DNA of 64,000 nt from Lentilactobacillus rapi DSM 19907 = JCM 15042 (GCF_001436255.1 NZ_AZEI01000083.1:40125-104124); one strand, 5' to 3'. Shown: positions 8,257 to 17,840, counted from the stretch's first letter. The notes: a model not told the origin generated them from the letters alone. Made by a program: numbers and translations.

Positions 8257-9495
8257 ATGGCAAATTATCATAATTTGAAAGTTTTTAAATATGAGCATCC
8301 GACTGCTAACATCAAAGCGGAATATCAAAATCGATTTAACTCCCCGACCAGCATCATCACAAATCTCAAAATTAATCCGATGAGAAAGGGCATTAAGCAA
8401 GCAACTGTTTTTCCACTCTTTCTACTACCCATCCAGGAGATCCTCAGGCTACAGGATCAAATCCAGCAAAATTCTACCGAAATCACAAAACTAATGGCTG
8501 AATTGCCGGGCATTGCCTCTAGTCAGATGTTTCTTAACACCCTCTCAAATGAAATTCGAAGTACAAATGAAATTGAAGGGGTCAAAACAACCAATAAGGA
8601 AGTTAATCAGGCAATTGCAGCGGCTCAAAATCGTTCTGAAGAAAAGAGCCGATTACAATCGTTTGCCAAAATGTATCTTAAAATTCAAAATCGCGAAAAT
8701 CTCCAAATCAGATCTTTAGAAGATATTAGAAAAATCTATGATTTCTTGTTGGCCGGTGAAATTTCTCCGGATCGCATTCCTGATGGCAAGCTTTTCAGGA
8801 ACCGCTTTGTTCGCATTGGGAATGAAACCAATACCGTCCATTTACCGAAAGAATTTGAAGCCGATTTTTCTCCAGACCTCATTGATTGGATTTCATTTAT
8901 CAACGATGATACCGTGCCATTTTTAATCAAAACTTTTATTGCCCACTATTATTTTGAATATATTCATCCCTTCAATGACGGTAACGGCCGAACTGGGAGA
9001 TACATTGCCTGTGTTTACATTGGCTACAAGCTTGATCCGATGACAGCCATTACTTTTTCAAGCGAAATTAACAAGAATCGAAATAAGTACTATTCTGCTT
9101 TTCAAGAGGTCGGCGATGAACGTAATATGGGTGAGATCACCTTCTTCGTCTTGGAAATGATGAAGATTCTTGCGAAAGGCCAGATTGCTTTAATCCAGAA
9201 ATTCAGAGAAAATAGTCGGCGATTAGACGCAATTGGGGCAACACTTAAACGAACATTCACTGATGAAAATGTCAGAGAAGTTCTCTTCATCTATGCCCAA
9301 TCATTTCTGTTTAATGACATTAGTGATGGTCTTGAAGATAGAGAGCTCCAATTGGCCACCACTAACATCGCCAATACCAAGACAAGGAGAATATTGGACT
9401 CGTTGACCAAAGACAATATTCTGGAAGTAACCAAGCACTCGCCACTCACACGAAAATTAACTCAGGACTTTCTTGTTAAAAACGATCTTGAATAA
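8257..9495 (+). CDS. Fic family protein (AMP transferase), class II
   Basis: 412 residues. The Fic motif HPFNDGNGRTGRY starts at His237, whose imidazole is the catalytic base. The phosphate-binding GNGR is intact, so activity is expected. An inhibitory-helix motif of the T-xxx-E-G type (STNEIEGV) lies near residue 108, N-terminal to the core, which marks class II. The C-terminal ~90 residues look like a winged helix (ATTNIANTKTRRILDSLTKDNILEV). Fic enzymes transfer AMP from ATP onto Ser/Thr/Tyr of target proteins; the target is unknown. The DHA2 exporter starts 15 bp downstream, so the two may be co-transcribed. Confidence 0.9.
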   Translation: MANYHNLKVFKYEHPTANIKAEYQNRFNSPTSIITNLKINPMRKGIKQATVFPLFLLPIQEILRLQDQIQQNSTEITKLMAELPGIASSQMFLNTLSNEIRSTNEIEGVKTTNKEVNQAIAAAQNRSEEKSRLQSFAKMYLKIQNRENLQIRSLEDIRKIYDFLLAGEISPDRIPDGKLFRNRFVRIGNETNTVHLPKEFEADFSPDLIDWISFINDDTVPFLIKTFIAHYYFEYIHPFNDGNGRTGRYIACVYIGYKLDPMTAITFSSEINKNRNKYYSAFQEVGDERNMGEITFFVLEMMKILAKGQIALIQKFRENSRRLDAIGATLKRTFTDENVREVLFIYAQSFLFNDISDGLEDRELQLATTNIANTKTRRILDSLTKDNILEVTKHSPLTRKLTQDFLVKNDLE

Positions 9496-9510
9496 AGAAG
9501 AGATGAAATC

Positions 9511-10923
9511 ATGACAATCAACAACGAAAAAATTAGCCGGCAAACAATGCTGGCTTTACTAGCAGCAGCGCTACTCTCATTTACGGGAATCCTCACCGAA
9601 ACATCGATGAATGTGACTTTTCCTGAGCTCACCAGGATCTTCAACGTTTCCTTGGATACGGTTCAATGGATCACCACTGGTTATCTGTTGATGGTCACCA
9701 TCGTCATGGCAACAACGGCTTTCCTGTTGAAAAAATTCAAGTCACAACGGATCCATCTATTTGCGGCAATTGCCTTTGTAATCGGTGATGTCATGTGTGC
9801 CACGTCGCCAACCTTTTCGATACTGCTAACTGGTCGGCTCATTCAAGCAATCGCCACCGGATTATCCACGCCATTGATGTTCCATATCATCTTCAACAAG
9901 ATTCCAGCCGGGCGAATTGGTTCAATGACCGGGTTGGCCGGGATGGTCATTTCACTGGCCCCGGCATTAGGGCCAACCTATGGGGGAACCGTTTCTTCAA
10001 CCATGTCATGGCGAATGATCTTCTGGCTGATTCTGCCGATCATCGTAATTAGTTGGTGGCTTGGCTCCCACTACATCCGAATCGATCCAGTTGGCACCGG
10101 TTCTTTTGACATCTTAAGTCTGGCATTGTTGGCGACCACCCTATTTTCAATGGTCTTCGCCGTCAGTAAGGCCGGCAAGTATCCCGTCTTCAGTTCTGCT
10201 GTCGTGCTGCCATTTCTCATCGGCTTGATTGCGCTGGGACTATTCATCTATTCGGATACCCACGGATCCTCGCAGTTATTGGATATTAAAATTTTAAAAT
10301 GGTTGTCAACTTCCCTATCGGCCTTCACCTATTTTGTGCTGCAATTTGTGAATATTGGCGTTTCGTTTCTGATTCCGGTTTATTGTCAATATGTTCTGCA
10401 TACGTCACCATTTATCGCCGGCTTGGTTTTATTGCCCGGTTCATTAGTCGGTGCCGCAATTTCTCCGTATGCCGGTCATCTGGCTGATATCAAGGGTTAC
10501 GCGTTACCGATTATCCTCGGTTTGATCTCAATGACTTTGGGTGGTGGCATTTTCTTTGGTATCCAAAGCTTGCTAACAGCCTGGATCATTCTGTTGGTTT
10601 ATTCGTTTCTCCGATTTGGCTTCAACATGGGCTTTTCAAACACGATTTCCAACGCAATGCTAAACGTTCCCGAGCAATATACGGCTGACGTCAACTCCTT
10701 TTTCAGCATGCTCCAACAATTTGCCGGCTCCATTGGTGTTGGGATTATGGCAGCGGTCATGGCAATCAGTCAAAACAACGGCACCGGCAATTTAGCTGCC
10801 CGTTCGTTTATCGGTGGCCGCTACGATTTCTTACTCGCCACCCTCTTGAGTGCAGCCGCCCTTATCGCTACCATTATCAACTTTAGAATTCAGCGGCGGC
10901 ATCAATCACCCCAAACTAATTAA
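9511..10923 (+). CDS. MFS drug exporter, DHA2 (EmrB/QacA) family
   Basis: 470 residues with about 14 hydrophobic segments. The N-terminal MNVTFPELTRIFNVSLDTVQWITTGYLL is the DHA2 signature around TM1-TM2, followed by GRLIQAIATGLSTPLMF (motif B region) and GLAGMVISLAPALGPTYGG (motif C, typical of antiporters). Proton-driven efflux of a hydrophobic or cationic compound is expected; the substrate is unknown. GAAGAGATG supplies the Shine-Dalgarno, overlapping the end of the Fic leader gap. Confidence 0.9.
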   Translation: MTINNEKISRQTMLALLAAALLSFTGILTETSMNVTFPELTRIFNVSLDTVQWITTGYLLMVTIVMATTAFLLKKFKSQRIHLFAAIAFVIGDVMCATSPTFSILLTGRLIQAIATGLSTPLMFHIIFNKIPAGRIGSMTGLAGMVISLAPALGPTYGGTVSSTMSWRMIFWLILPIIVISWWLGSHYIRIDPVGTGSFDILSLALLATTLFSMVFAVSKAGKYPVFSSAVVLPFLIGLIALGLFIYSDTHGSSQLLDIKILKWLSTSLSAFTYFVLQFVNIGVSFLIPVYCQYVLHTSPFIAGLVLLPGSLVGAAISPYAGHLADIKGYALPIILGLISMTLGGGIFFGIQSLLTAWIILLVYSFLRFGFNMGFSNTISNAMLNVPEQYTADVNSFFSMLQQFAGSIGVGIMAAVMAISQNNGTGNLAARSFIGGRYDFLLATLLSAAALIATIINFRIQRRHQSPQTN

Positions 10924-11037
10924 TTTCAACCTTTCCATTGTGCACAAGGCTTTTTGTTTGAATTTCAATTCAAAACCAGTTAATCTGAATTTGGTTATTT
11001 AGTATCAGTAAATAGCTACATTGACTGTTGCTTCGGT

Positions 11038-11533
11038 TTAGGACAGCTGCGTAAAGCAGAAACTTCCACCTAAGCACCTTCTGCAAAAATCCCAAAACCA
11101 GGGATTCCTGCAGAAGGAGACTTAGGTTCCAGTTTCTAACCGCTTTACTCCGCTCACTGTTTTAGGACAGCTCCTCCAAGCAGAAGTCTGCATGTAAGCA
11201 CCAGTAAGGAAAATTCCAGAACCGGGAATTTACCTCACTGGCGACTTACACTCCGACTTCTAAGCGCTTGGATCTGCTCACTGTTTTTAGGACAGCTGCG
11301 TCAGGCAGAAACCTGCGCATAAGCACCTTGGTCAAAAATTCCAAAATCGGGAATTTCTGCCCAAGGAGACTTATACTCCGGTTTCTAGACGCCTGACTCC
11401 GCTCACTTGTTTTTAGGACAGCTCTGCAAAGCAGGAATCTGCGCGCAAGCACCTTGGAGAAAGATTCCAGGACCGGGAATCTCCCTCCAAGGCGACTTAC
11501 ACTCCGATTCCTAACCGCTTTGCTCCGCTCACT
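11038..11533 (+). repeat. four tandem palindromic elements upstream of gap
   Basis: Copies at 11038-11159, 11162-11282, 11287-11407 and 11413-11533, all in the same orientation and separated by only 2-5 bp. Their arms differ but each is self-complementary: GTAAAGC/GCTTTAC, TCCAAGC/GCTTGGA, GTCAGGC/GCCTGAC and GCAAAGC/GCTTTGC for the outer arm. The last CACT lies 22 bp before the gap ATG. The array thus occupies nearly all of the leader, and any promoter must lie upstream of or inside it. Confidence 0.9.
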
Positions 11534-11555
11534 GTTTTAAAGGGGGACTTCAATT

Positions 11556-12575
11556 ATGGTAAAAGTTGGAATTAATGGTTTTGGACGAATCGGCCGCTTG
11601 ATTTTACGCCGTATTTTGGAAATCAACGATCCGGACTTGGAAGTTGTTGCAATCAACGATTTAACCAGTCCGTCAATGCTCGCATATTTATTCAAATATG
11701 ATTCAACCCACGGTACCCTGCCTTACGATATTTCTTCAACGGATGATTCATTGGTTGTTGATGGCAAGAAGTACCGGGTTTACGCGGAAAAAGATGCCAG
11801 CCAGATTCCTTGGGTTAAAGATAATGGGGTAGATTTAGTCCTTGAATGTACTGGTTTCTATACTTCAAAAGAAAAATCACAAGCTCATTTGGACGCCGGG
11901 GTTAAGAAAGTCCTGATCTCAGCACCCGCTGGGCCAATGAAGACAATTGTTTATAACGTTAACGACGATACCTTAACCGCAGACGATCAAATCATCTCGG
12001 CTGGTTCTTGCACCACCAACGCATTAGCACCAATGGCTTACTTCCTCAACAAAGAATTTGGCTTGGAAGTCGGCACGATGACAGCGATTCACGCATTTAC
12101 CAGTTCGCAGATGATTCTTGATGGACCTAAAGGCAAGAAGTTCCGACCTAACCGAACCGCTTCTGCCAACACCATTCCTCATTCAACTGGAGCTGCTAAA
12201 GCAATCGGCTTGGTTATTCCAGAGCTTGAAGGTCACTTACAAGGTCACGCCCAACGAGTTGCCGTTGTTGATGGCTCGGTTTGTGAATTAGTTTCCGTTC
12301 TTAAGACTAAAGTAACCGCCGATCAAGTTAACGATGCCATCAAACCACACACTGACAACAACCCAGCATTTGGCTGGAACGATGACGAAATTGTTTCTTC
12401 AGACATCATCGGTGACACCCACGGGGCCGTTTACGATCCAACTTTGACGGAAGTAACCTCGAACGGTGATTTCCAAGTGGTCAAGACTGCAACCTGGTTC
12501 GATAACGAATATGGTTTCGTTTCAAACATGGTCCGCACCGCCAAGAAATTCGCTGAAGTATCTGGCTTGAACTAA
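11556..12575 (+). CDS. gap: glyceraldehyde-3-phosphate dehydrogenase, type I
   Basis: 339 residues, normal length. Rossmann motif [10 protein letters not shown] at residues 5-14; an Asp after the second strand (AINDLT) indicates NAD use; catalytic Cys152 in SCTTN; HAFTSSQ carries the catalytic His. The enzyme oxidises glyceraldehyde-3-phosphate to 1,3-bisphosphoglycerate in the lower part of glycolysis and the phosphoketolase pathway. Unlike many Firmicutes it is not followed by pgk/tpi or preceded by cggR: it stands alone between four palindromic elements and a terminator. AAGGGGG lies 10 bp before the ATG. Confidence 0.97.
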   Translation: MVKVGINGFGRIGRLILRRILEINDPDLEVVAINDLTSPSMLAYLFKYDSTHGTLPYDISSTDDSLVVDGKKYRVYAEKDASQIPWVKDNGVDLVLECTGFYTSKEKSQAHLDAGVKKVLISAPAGPMKTIVYNVNDDTLTADDQIISAGSCTTNALAPMAYFLNKEFGLEVGTMTAIHAFTSSQMILDGPKGKKFRPNRTASANTIPHSTGAAKAIGLVIPELEGHLQGHAQRVAVVDGSVCELVSVLKTKVTADQVNDAIKPHTDNNPAFGWNDDEIVSSDIIGDTHGAVYDPTLTEVTSNGDFQVVKTATWFDNEYGFVSNMVRTAKKFAEVSGLN

Positions 12576-12601
12576 TCATTTAAATAAGCTTCATTCCAAT
12601 T

Positions 12602-12653
12602 AAAAATCCGCAAAGTCGACGACTCGAAGTTCGTTGATTTTGCGGATTTTTTT
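12602..12653 (+). terminator. rho-independent terminator of gap
   Basis: AAAAATCCGCAAA pairs with TTTGCGGATTTTT, followed by a T-tract. The A-tract on the other side may also serve the opposite strand. Confidence 0.88.
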
Positions 12654-12701
12654 AGTTAGTTCATGCTTAAAACCTGATGATTAAAATGCTCAAATTCATT
12701 T

Positions 12702-13646
12702 CTATCGAACTGTGATATCCCCACCATCAGAAGTTAATCGGTAGAGTGGCCGGTTATTCTGAGCGATTTGCCACGAATGGTTGCCCGATTGACCGAATAG
12801 GGATACATCGCCACCGTCAGCGCTGGCACTGACCTGCACCTGCTTGCGGTTAGGAATCGTTGCATCAATATCCCCACCATCGGTGCTGGCAGTCAGCGAA
12901 CTTTTGACCCGGTTATTATCCAAAACAACATCGCCGCCATCCGTATTAAGCACAGCATCCTTCAACTTGGTGGCGGTAAACGAAACGTCACCACCGGCTG
13001 TGGATATCGTCGCCGTTCCAGTTGTGAAATTCGAATTTTGATAAGTTAGATCCCCACCATCACTACTTTGGGTAATTCCAGGCGCGGTGACATTCTTCAA
13101 GGTGGTATCATCGGTATTCTTTAATTCAAGCGCGGCTTTGGCAGTCACGTTTTCCAAATTAATTTCTGCATCTCCAGCCAACTGAAGTTGATTGACAGCA
13201 ACGTTGGTTAATGAAACTTCATTGTCATTATGACCATCAATATGGGTTAATTGCGTATGCTTCGGCAAGGTGATCGTTATCTTCCCGCCATCATTTTGAT
13301 AGCTGCTAATACTCAAGCCCATAATGCGGGTGTGATGTTGCTGCTCACCCTTAATTGTGAGTGTTTTTCCCGTCTGACTAACCGTGTTGAATTTCGGATA
13401 GGCAATTGTCGGCCGCTTCACGTTGCCGGGTTGAACCACCACTTCACTATCAGTTGTAAAATTCAGTTGGTCAAATGACCGGTTCAGCTGTTTGGTTTTC
13501 ATTTTCATTGCCGTGCCCTGCTCGTCGTCAACCTTAAATCCATTGGCCCAAACAATTGGCTTAAAACCAGTATGGCCGAGGGCAACTGCGACCATGATGA
13601 CACCAATGATGGTTAATGCTGAACCAATCACAATTGATTTCTTCAT
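12702..13646 (-). CDS. DUF4097 beta-strand repeat protein, membrane-anchored
   Basis: 314 residues. One N-terminal hydrophobic segment (IVIGSALTIIGVIMVAVAL) serves as signal anchor; the rest should be outside the cell. From about residue 190 a repeated (S/T/A)DGGD/AGGD unit recurs every ~20-25 residues (at least six times), as in DUF4097 beta-helix proteins. Its start overlaps the DUF1700 stop by 4 bp (ATGA) and it is last in the padR-DUF1700-DUF4097 operon, a module seen in many Firmicutes and linked to envelope-stress sensing. The molecular role is unknown. Confidence 0.88.
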   Translation of the reverse strand: MKKSIVIGSALTIIGVIMVAVALGHTGFKPIVWANGFKVDDEQGTAMKMKTKQLNRSFDQLNFTTDSEVVVQPGNVKRPTIAYPKFNTVSQTGKTLTIKGEQQHHTRIMGLSISSYQNDGGKITITLPKHTQLTHIDGHNDNEVSLTNVAVNQLQLAGDAEINLENVTAKAALELKNTDDTTLKNVTAPGITQSSDGGDLTYQNSNFTTGTATISTAGGDVSFTATKLKDAVLNTDGGDVVLDNNRVKSSLTASTDGGDIDATIPNRKQVQVSASADGGDVSLFGQSGNHSWQIAQNNRPLYRLTSDGGDITVR

Positions 13647-14275
13647 TTTTGTCGTCTCCTTCCATGCTTCTCAGCTCGATTCTTTGGCACAATCTTCTGG
13701 TACGCCCAGCGAGAAAAAGTGGTGACCCCACGGACCACGCCGTTAAAGGCGGCTGAAAATAATGGTGTCATCAAGATAATTAGGCCAACAAAGGCAATGC
13801 CGATGCCAGTGTAGAGAACGCCCAACCAAATGTCGCTCGGTAAGATGCTGATGCCGATAACCAAGCTGGCCAGCCCACTGACGACGACCCCAAAAATTAA
13901 GCCAAGGAGCCCAACGATGATGCCAAAGGCTGCCGCGAAAACGCCAATTGACAACCCTGCTAATCCAAGCGCCAATGGAATTGTAACTGGCGTAGATAAA
14001 ACAGCCAGGATAATCAGCCAAACTGTCTTCATATCTTCCTTAGGCTTGGCCGTTCGCGACTGGGTGCTACTGCCAGCATCCAAGTTCTTGATCGAATAGT
14101 CAGCTAAAATTTTTCTGGTTAGCTGCCGTGGGGTCCCCAATTCACGAACACAATCGTTGTAAGTGGTGAAGTTCCCATCCTGTAAATATTCGGTATAGAA
14201 ATCAACCACTTCATTGCGTTCATCGGGATCCAGTTGCCCCAACAAAGCCGTTAATTCGGTTATATAATCATCCAT
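13643..14275 (-). CDS. DUF1700 (HAAS domain) membrane protein
   Basis: 210 residues from ATG 14275, nine bases inside the longest frame, because GGGAG is then correctly spaced. The N-terminal ~60 residues (MDDYITELTALLGQLDPDERNEVVDFYTEYL) are the helical HAAS domain that starts DUF1700 proteins. It is followed by about four hydrophobic segments rich in Gly/Ile/Leu and a basic tail (KNRAEKHGRRRQK). The start overlaps the padR stop and the end overlaps the DUF4097 start. Probably a partner in the PadR-controlled envelope response. Confidence 0.88.
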   Translation of the reverse strand: MDDYITELTALLGQLDPDERNEVVDFYTEYLQDGNFTTYNDCVRELGTPRQLTRKILADYSIKNLDAGSSTQSRTAKPKEDMKTVWLIILAVLSTPVTIPLALGLAGLSIGVFAAAFGIIVGLLGLIFGVVVSGLASLVIGISILPSDIWLGVLYTGIGIAFVGLIILMTPLFSAAFNGVVRGVTTFSRWAYQKIVPKNRAEKHGRRRQK

Positions 14276-14585
14276 TCGTTTCATCTCCCAACATTTTATC
14301 TACCCCAACTTTAAAGTCTTGCCATTCTTGTTGAATCACGCTTAACTGCCGCTTTCCCTCTGCAGTAATTTTATAGTACCGCCGATTTCGCCCCTGATAA
14401 GGCTGATCGTACGTTGTTAATAAATCGTTCTTCTTCAGCCGCCGAAGGACCGGATACATCGTCGATTCGGAAACTGAAATGGATTCCTGAATTTTTTGAG
14501 TAAGGGCATAGCCATAATAATCATCATGGACTAAGAGGCCCAGGACACAACCGTCTAATAGCTCCGAACTCATCTGAATAGCCAT
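14268..14585 (-). CDS. PadR family transcriptional regulator
   Basis: 105 residues with the PadR wHTH layout: LDGCVLGLLVHDDYYGYALTQKI, SVSESTMYPVLRRLKKNDLLTTY as recognition helix and wing, then YYKITAEGKRQL. It lacks the long C-terminal dimerisation domain of PadR-s1, so it belongs to the short class. First gene of a three-gene operon, which it probably represses; a palindrome lies just upstream. Confidence 0.93.
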   Translation of the reverse strand: MAIQMSSELLDGCVLGLLVHDDYYGYALTQKIQESISVSESTMYPVLRRLKKNDLLTTYDQPYQGRNRRYYKITAEGKRQLSVIQQEWQDFKVGVDKMLGDETNG

Positions 14586-14617
14586 ATTGTCACCTCTGTA
14601 ATACTATTTTATATATA

Positions 14618-14631
14618 ATATGATTTCATAT
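14618..14631 (-). promoter_or_regulatory. candidate PadR operator
   Basis: ATATGAAATCATAT (minus strand), an inverted repeat ATATGA/TCATAT with a 2-bp centre, lies ~35 bp upstream of the padR start within AT-rich promoter DNA. Position suggests autoregulation. Confidence 0.5.
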
Positions 14632-14822
14632 ACATAATATCGATCTCTGCTCCTTTTGTCAACAATGAGTCTGATTAATCACCGCAAACCTCTCAAAAAA
14701 GTCGTTTTACGATGTTATTTGGAACCAAAAAAGCCAACAGCTCCAGTCACTCCGATCAAAAGGAATAATTAGGCTATTGGCTTAAACGAACATTATAAAT
14801 AGTTTAAAAGAAAGTCGGCCGA

Positions 14823-15221
14823 TTACTTTGCTCGAGTCAAACTAACCGTCAGAACATTGTCTGGGGTCGTATTATAACTGGCCAAAATCCCATTCACCAC
14901 GTCAGCGGCGGATCCGTGTTGCGATGTCGACCGGTGATACGTGTTGATCCAGGTTCCTAGCGCATCAAGGCCAAATTCAAAGCCTTCAAACACCTGCATA
15001 TATGTTGATGACTGGGGTTCGGGTGTCTCAATGGTGATTTTTTCGACCCGTTGGTGATTAATCTGCATCGTCAGTTTAATCTGGTCGGTATCAAATAGAA
15101 CCACCGCACCATCTTCAACCGACTCCGGTAGCCGATAGTCCGTCAACCGCATATTTTGGTTATAGACGCGGGCAACGTAGTCATAAGTGCCTAAATCATT
15201 GGTTCCTAATTCCTGTGACAT
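14823..15221 (-). CDS. conserved hypothetical cytoplasmic protein
   Basis: 132 residues, acidic, without signal peptide or membrane segment. It has alternating strand-like segments (AVVLFDTDQIKLTMQINHQRVEKITIETPE) and an N-terminal LGTYDYVARVYNQN. I do not recognise the family. It stands alone, pointing away from a ~140-bp gap before the ABC-F gene. Confidence 0.65.
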   Translation of the reverse strand: MSQELGTNDLGTYDYVARVYNQNMRLTDYRLPESVEDGAVVLFDTDQIKLTMQINHQRVEKITIETPEPQSSTYMQVFEGFEFGLDALGTWINTYHRSTSQHGSAADVVNGILASYNTTPDNVLTVSLTRAK

Positions 15222-15359
15222 TAAAAATCCCCCTTAAGCAATCCTGAAGTAACGCTGTTATCAGAATTATAAGGGGAATTTGGCTTGGCTGGGGAAATTT
15301 TGACTCCTCACCATTATTCAACTGGAACTGATCGTCCTTTTTGGAAATGCTTTGGGTGG

Positions 15360-16985
15360 CTAATCGTACATATCGCTCAATTTCTTTTGAACATCAGGAT
15401 GGTTGATAAATTCATCATAGGTCGTATCAGCTTTATCGATAATCCCGTTGTTGGAAACTTCGATAATATGGTTGGCAATTGTTTGGATAAACTCATGATC
15501 ATGAGATGTAAAGATGATCGACCCTGGGAAAGCAACTAATCCCTCATTCAACGAGGTAATTGATTCCAAATCCAAGTGATTGGTTGGATCATCTAACAGA
15601 AGCGTGTTGCCTTTCTGCAGCATCATCTTTGACAGCATGCACCGGACTTTTTCGCCTCCAGATAAGACACTCACTTCTTTGTTCACGTCATCGCCTGAGA
15701 ACAGCATCCGTCCCAGGAAGCCCCGCAAGAACGCGTCATCATCATTGCCTTTTTGGGCATATTGGCGTAACCAATCAATGATCCGCAACTTGTTGTCATT
15801 GAACTCCGCCGAGAAGTCCTTTGGAATCGATGTCATTTCCACTGTTTGGCCCCAAGTAATTTCACCGGTATCTGGTTTCATTGTGCCTGCCAAGATCTGC
15901 ATTAAAGTCGTTGATGCCAAATCATTTCGGCTCACCAAAGCAGTCTTGTCGCCAGGGCGCAAAGTAAAGGTGACGTTATCAAGAATTGTGACCCCGTCAA
16001 TAGTTTTGGAGACTTTATCCACTCGTAAGAGATCATTGCCCAACTGACGTTCCTGCTCAAAGTGAATAAATGGGTATTTCCGTGACGATGGCTTAATGTC
16101 ATCCAGGGAGATCTTATCAAGCTGCTTCTTTCGCGAAGTCGCCTGCTTTGATTTGGAAGCATTGGCGCTAAACCGGGCGACGAATGCCTGAAGTTCCTTG
16201 ATCTTGTCTTCCTTCTTGGCATTGGAATCTGCCCGCATTTTGGCAGCGAGCTGACTGGATTGCAGCCAGAAGTCATAGTTACCCACGTACATTTTGATCT
16301 CACCAAAATCAACATCGCACATCATTGTACAAGTCTGATTCAAGAAATGGCGGTCATGAGAAACGATAATCGTAATGTTTGGATAGTCAGCCAGGAAGTT
16401 TTCCAACCATTCAATTGTGTATACATCAAGCCCGTTGGTTGGCTCATCCAGTAATAAAACATCGGGTTCGCCAAATAAAGCCCGGGCCAGCAATACTTTC
16501 ACCTTTTGGCCTTCCGTTAATTCACTCATCAGCTGTTGATGAAGGTCTTCAGGGATCTCCAACGACTGCAATAATTGCGAGGCATCGGCTTCGGCGTTCC
16601 AGCCGTCCATTTCAGCGAACTCGGCTTCCAAATTGGCTGCCTTGATCCCATCTTCATCGGAAAAATCCGGTTTGGCATATAAAGCATCCTTTTCAGCCAT
16701 GATGTCAGCCAAATGTTGATAACCCTGAATGACAGTTTGGAGGACGGTCTGGTCTTCAAAGCCGTAATGATCCTGGCTCAAGCTGGAAATCCGTTCGTTT
16801 TTATCAATATGAATCTCGCCGGTTGACGGTGTCAGTTCACCTTCTAATAATCTTAAGAAGGTGGATTTGCCGGCACCATTGGCTCCGATGACGCCATAGC
16901 AATTACCTGGCGTGAACTTTAAGTTAACGTTGTCGTATAGTTTTTTACCTGAGATTTGTAATCCCATGTCTGAAATCGTAATCAT
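15360..16985 (-). CDS. ABC-F family ATPase (YbiT/YkpA-like)
   Basis: 541 residues, two ABC domains joined by a Lys/Glu-rich linker, no membrane domain. Domain 1 has an intact Walker A (GANGAGKST, residues 34-42), LTEGQKVKVLLARAL and LLLDEPTNGLD. Domain 2 is atypical: the P-loop position reads SRNDLASTT, lacking the invariant Lys, and Walker B reads LLLDDPTNHLD with Asp in place of the catalytic Glu, while the signature LSGGEKVR is intact. ABC-F proteins act at the ribosomal E site on stalled translation; the YbiT/YkpA group is mostly housekeeping. The upstream leader looks structured. Confidence 0.9.
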   Translation of the reverse strand: MITISDMGLQISGKKLYDNVNLKFTPGNCYGVIGANGAGKSTFLRLLEGELTPSTGEIHIDKNERISSLSQDHYGFEDQTVLQTVIQGYQHLADIMAEKDALYAKPDFSDEDGIKAANLEAEFAEMDGWNAEADASQLLQSLEIPEDLHQQLMSELTEGQKVKVLLARALFGEPDVLLLDEPTNGLDVYTIEWLENFLADYPNITIIVSHDRHFLNQTCTMMCDVDFGEIKMYVGNYDFWLQSSQLAAKMRADSNAKKEDKIKELQAFVARFSANASKSKQATSRKKQLDKISLDDIKPSSRKYPFIHFEQERQLGNDLLRVDKVSKTIDGVTILDNVTFTLRPGDKTALVSRNDLASTTLMQILAGTMKPDTGEITWGQTVEMTSIPKDFSAEFNDNKLRIIDWLRQYAQKGNDDDAFLRGFLGRMLFSGDDVNKEVSVLSGGEKVRCMLSKMMLQKGNTLLLDDPTNHLDLESITSLNEGLVAFPGSIIFTSHDHEFIQTIANHIIEVSNNGIIDKADTTYDEFINHPDVQKKLSDMYD

Positions 16986-16989
16986 TGAT

Positions 16990-17125
16990 TTACCTCACTG
17001 TTTCTTGCCTAAAAAATAAACTTCGCCTGCTTGGCGACAGCCTGCATAAATCAAAGCAGTCAACAACGAACAAGAGCGTTCATCATTGACTGCTTTGTTA
17101 GGCTTCCGGGTTGCCCCGAGTCTCG
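16990..17125 (-). promoter_or_regulatory. structured leader/possible attenuator of the ABC-F gene
   Basis: Reading the minus strand towards the ABC-F start, AAAGCAGTCAA pairs with TTGACTGCTTT around an 8-codon ORF (MMNALVRC). A second hairpin, TCGCC-AAGCA-GGCGA, follows, trailed by AGTTTATTTTTT, which looks like an intrinsic terminator ~25 bp before the gene. A plausible promoter (TTGTTT, 17 bp, TATATT) lies at about 17132-17163. The arrangement resembles ribosome-mediated attenuation leaders of other ABC-F genes. Confidence 0.45.
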
Positions 17126-17171
17126 TCGCACTATCAAACAAATATATCATATCCGGCGACGTTAAACAACA

Positions 17172-17840
17172 CTATACCTCGCCGAGATTATTAAAGTATT
17201 CAACTTGAATATCATCGTCAGAGATAATCAACTTGGTGACACTCCCGTTATCGGTTGGCTGGCCTAAATCCAACTGTGGGGCATAGCGGTCAACAATCGA
17301 ACGAATTGTAATCCCATGAGAAACGATTAATATTTGTTGACCGTCATGGGTATTCTCTCGAATTTTGTCAAAGCCGCGGTTCAGGCGTTTCCAAAACATG
17401 TCATTGTTCTCAGCTTGGTTATAGAGATCGGCGTGATGAATGAGGTCCCGCGCCCGTTCCAAACCAAAGTCTTTTAAGACTTCTTTTTCATTGGTTGTTT
17501 TGACTTGAGCACCCACAAACTGCCACATTTGATTGGCGTCGTTACCTTCAAAGTAACCGTGGAATTGTTCTCTAAGCTCAGGATACTGATAACTGACGAT
17601 GTTCATGTTATGTGGATTCTTCCGCAAAATAATTTTGGCGGTATCGATTGCCCGTCCTGAATCGCTGGAAAAAGAAGCCGCAAAATTAATCTTTGAGAGT
17701 CGTTCACCAGCACCCTCTGCATCGCGAACACCCTTGTCCGTCAACGGCGAATCGATCCACCCCTGAATCTTGTTATACAAATTCAAATAAGTTTGTCCAT
17801 GTCGCACCATGTATGCAGTAACCTTTGCCAAAAAAATCAT
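17172..17840 (-). CDS. histidine phosphatase family protein (phosphoglycerate mutase-like)
   Basis: 222 residues. The RHG motif (YMVRHGQTYLN) near residue 11 carries the phospho-accepting His; LTDKGVRDAEGAGERL, SSDSGRAIDTAKII, a central ELREQFHGYFEG segment and the second catalytic His in ILIVSHGITIRSIV complete the branch-1 fold. More likely a broad-specificity phosphatase than glycolytic GpmA, because it lacks GpmA-type insertions. AAAGGA precedes ATG 17840. Confidence 0.88.
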   Translation of the reverse strand: MIFLAKVTAYMVRHGQTYLNLYNKIQGWIDSPLTDKGVRDAEGAGERLSKINFAASFSSDSGRAIDTAKIILRKNPHNMNIVSYQYPELREQFHGYFEGNDANQMWQFVGAQVKTTNEKEVLKDFGLERARDLIHHADLYNQAENNDMFWKRLNRGFDKIRENTHDGQQILIVSHGITIRSIVDRYAPQLDLGQPTDNGSVTKLIISDDDIQVEYFNNLGEV

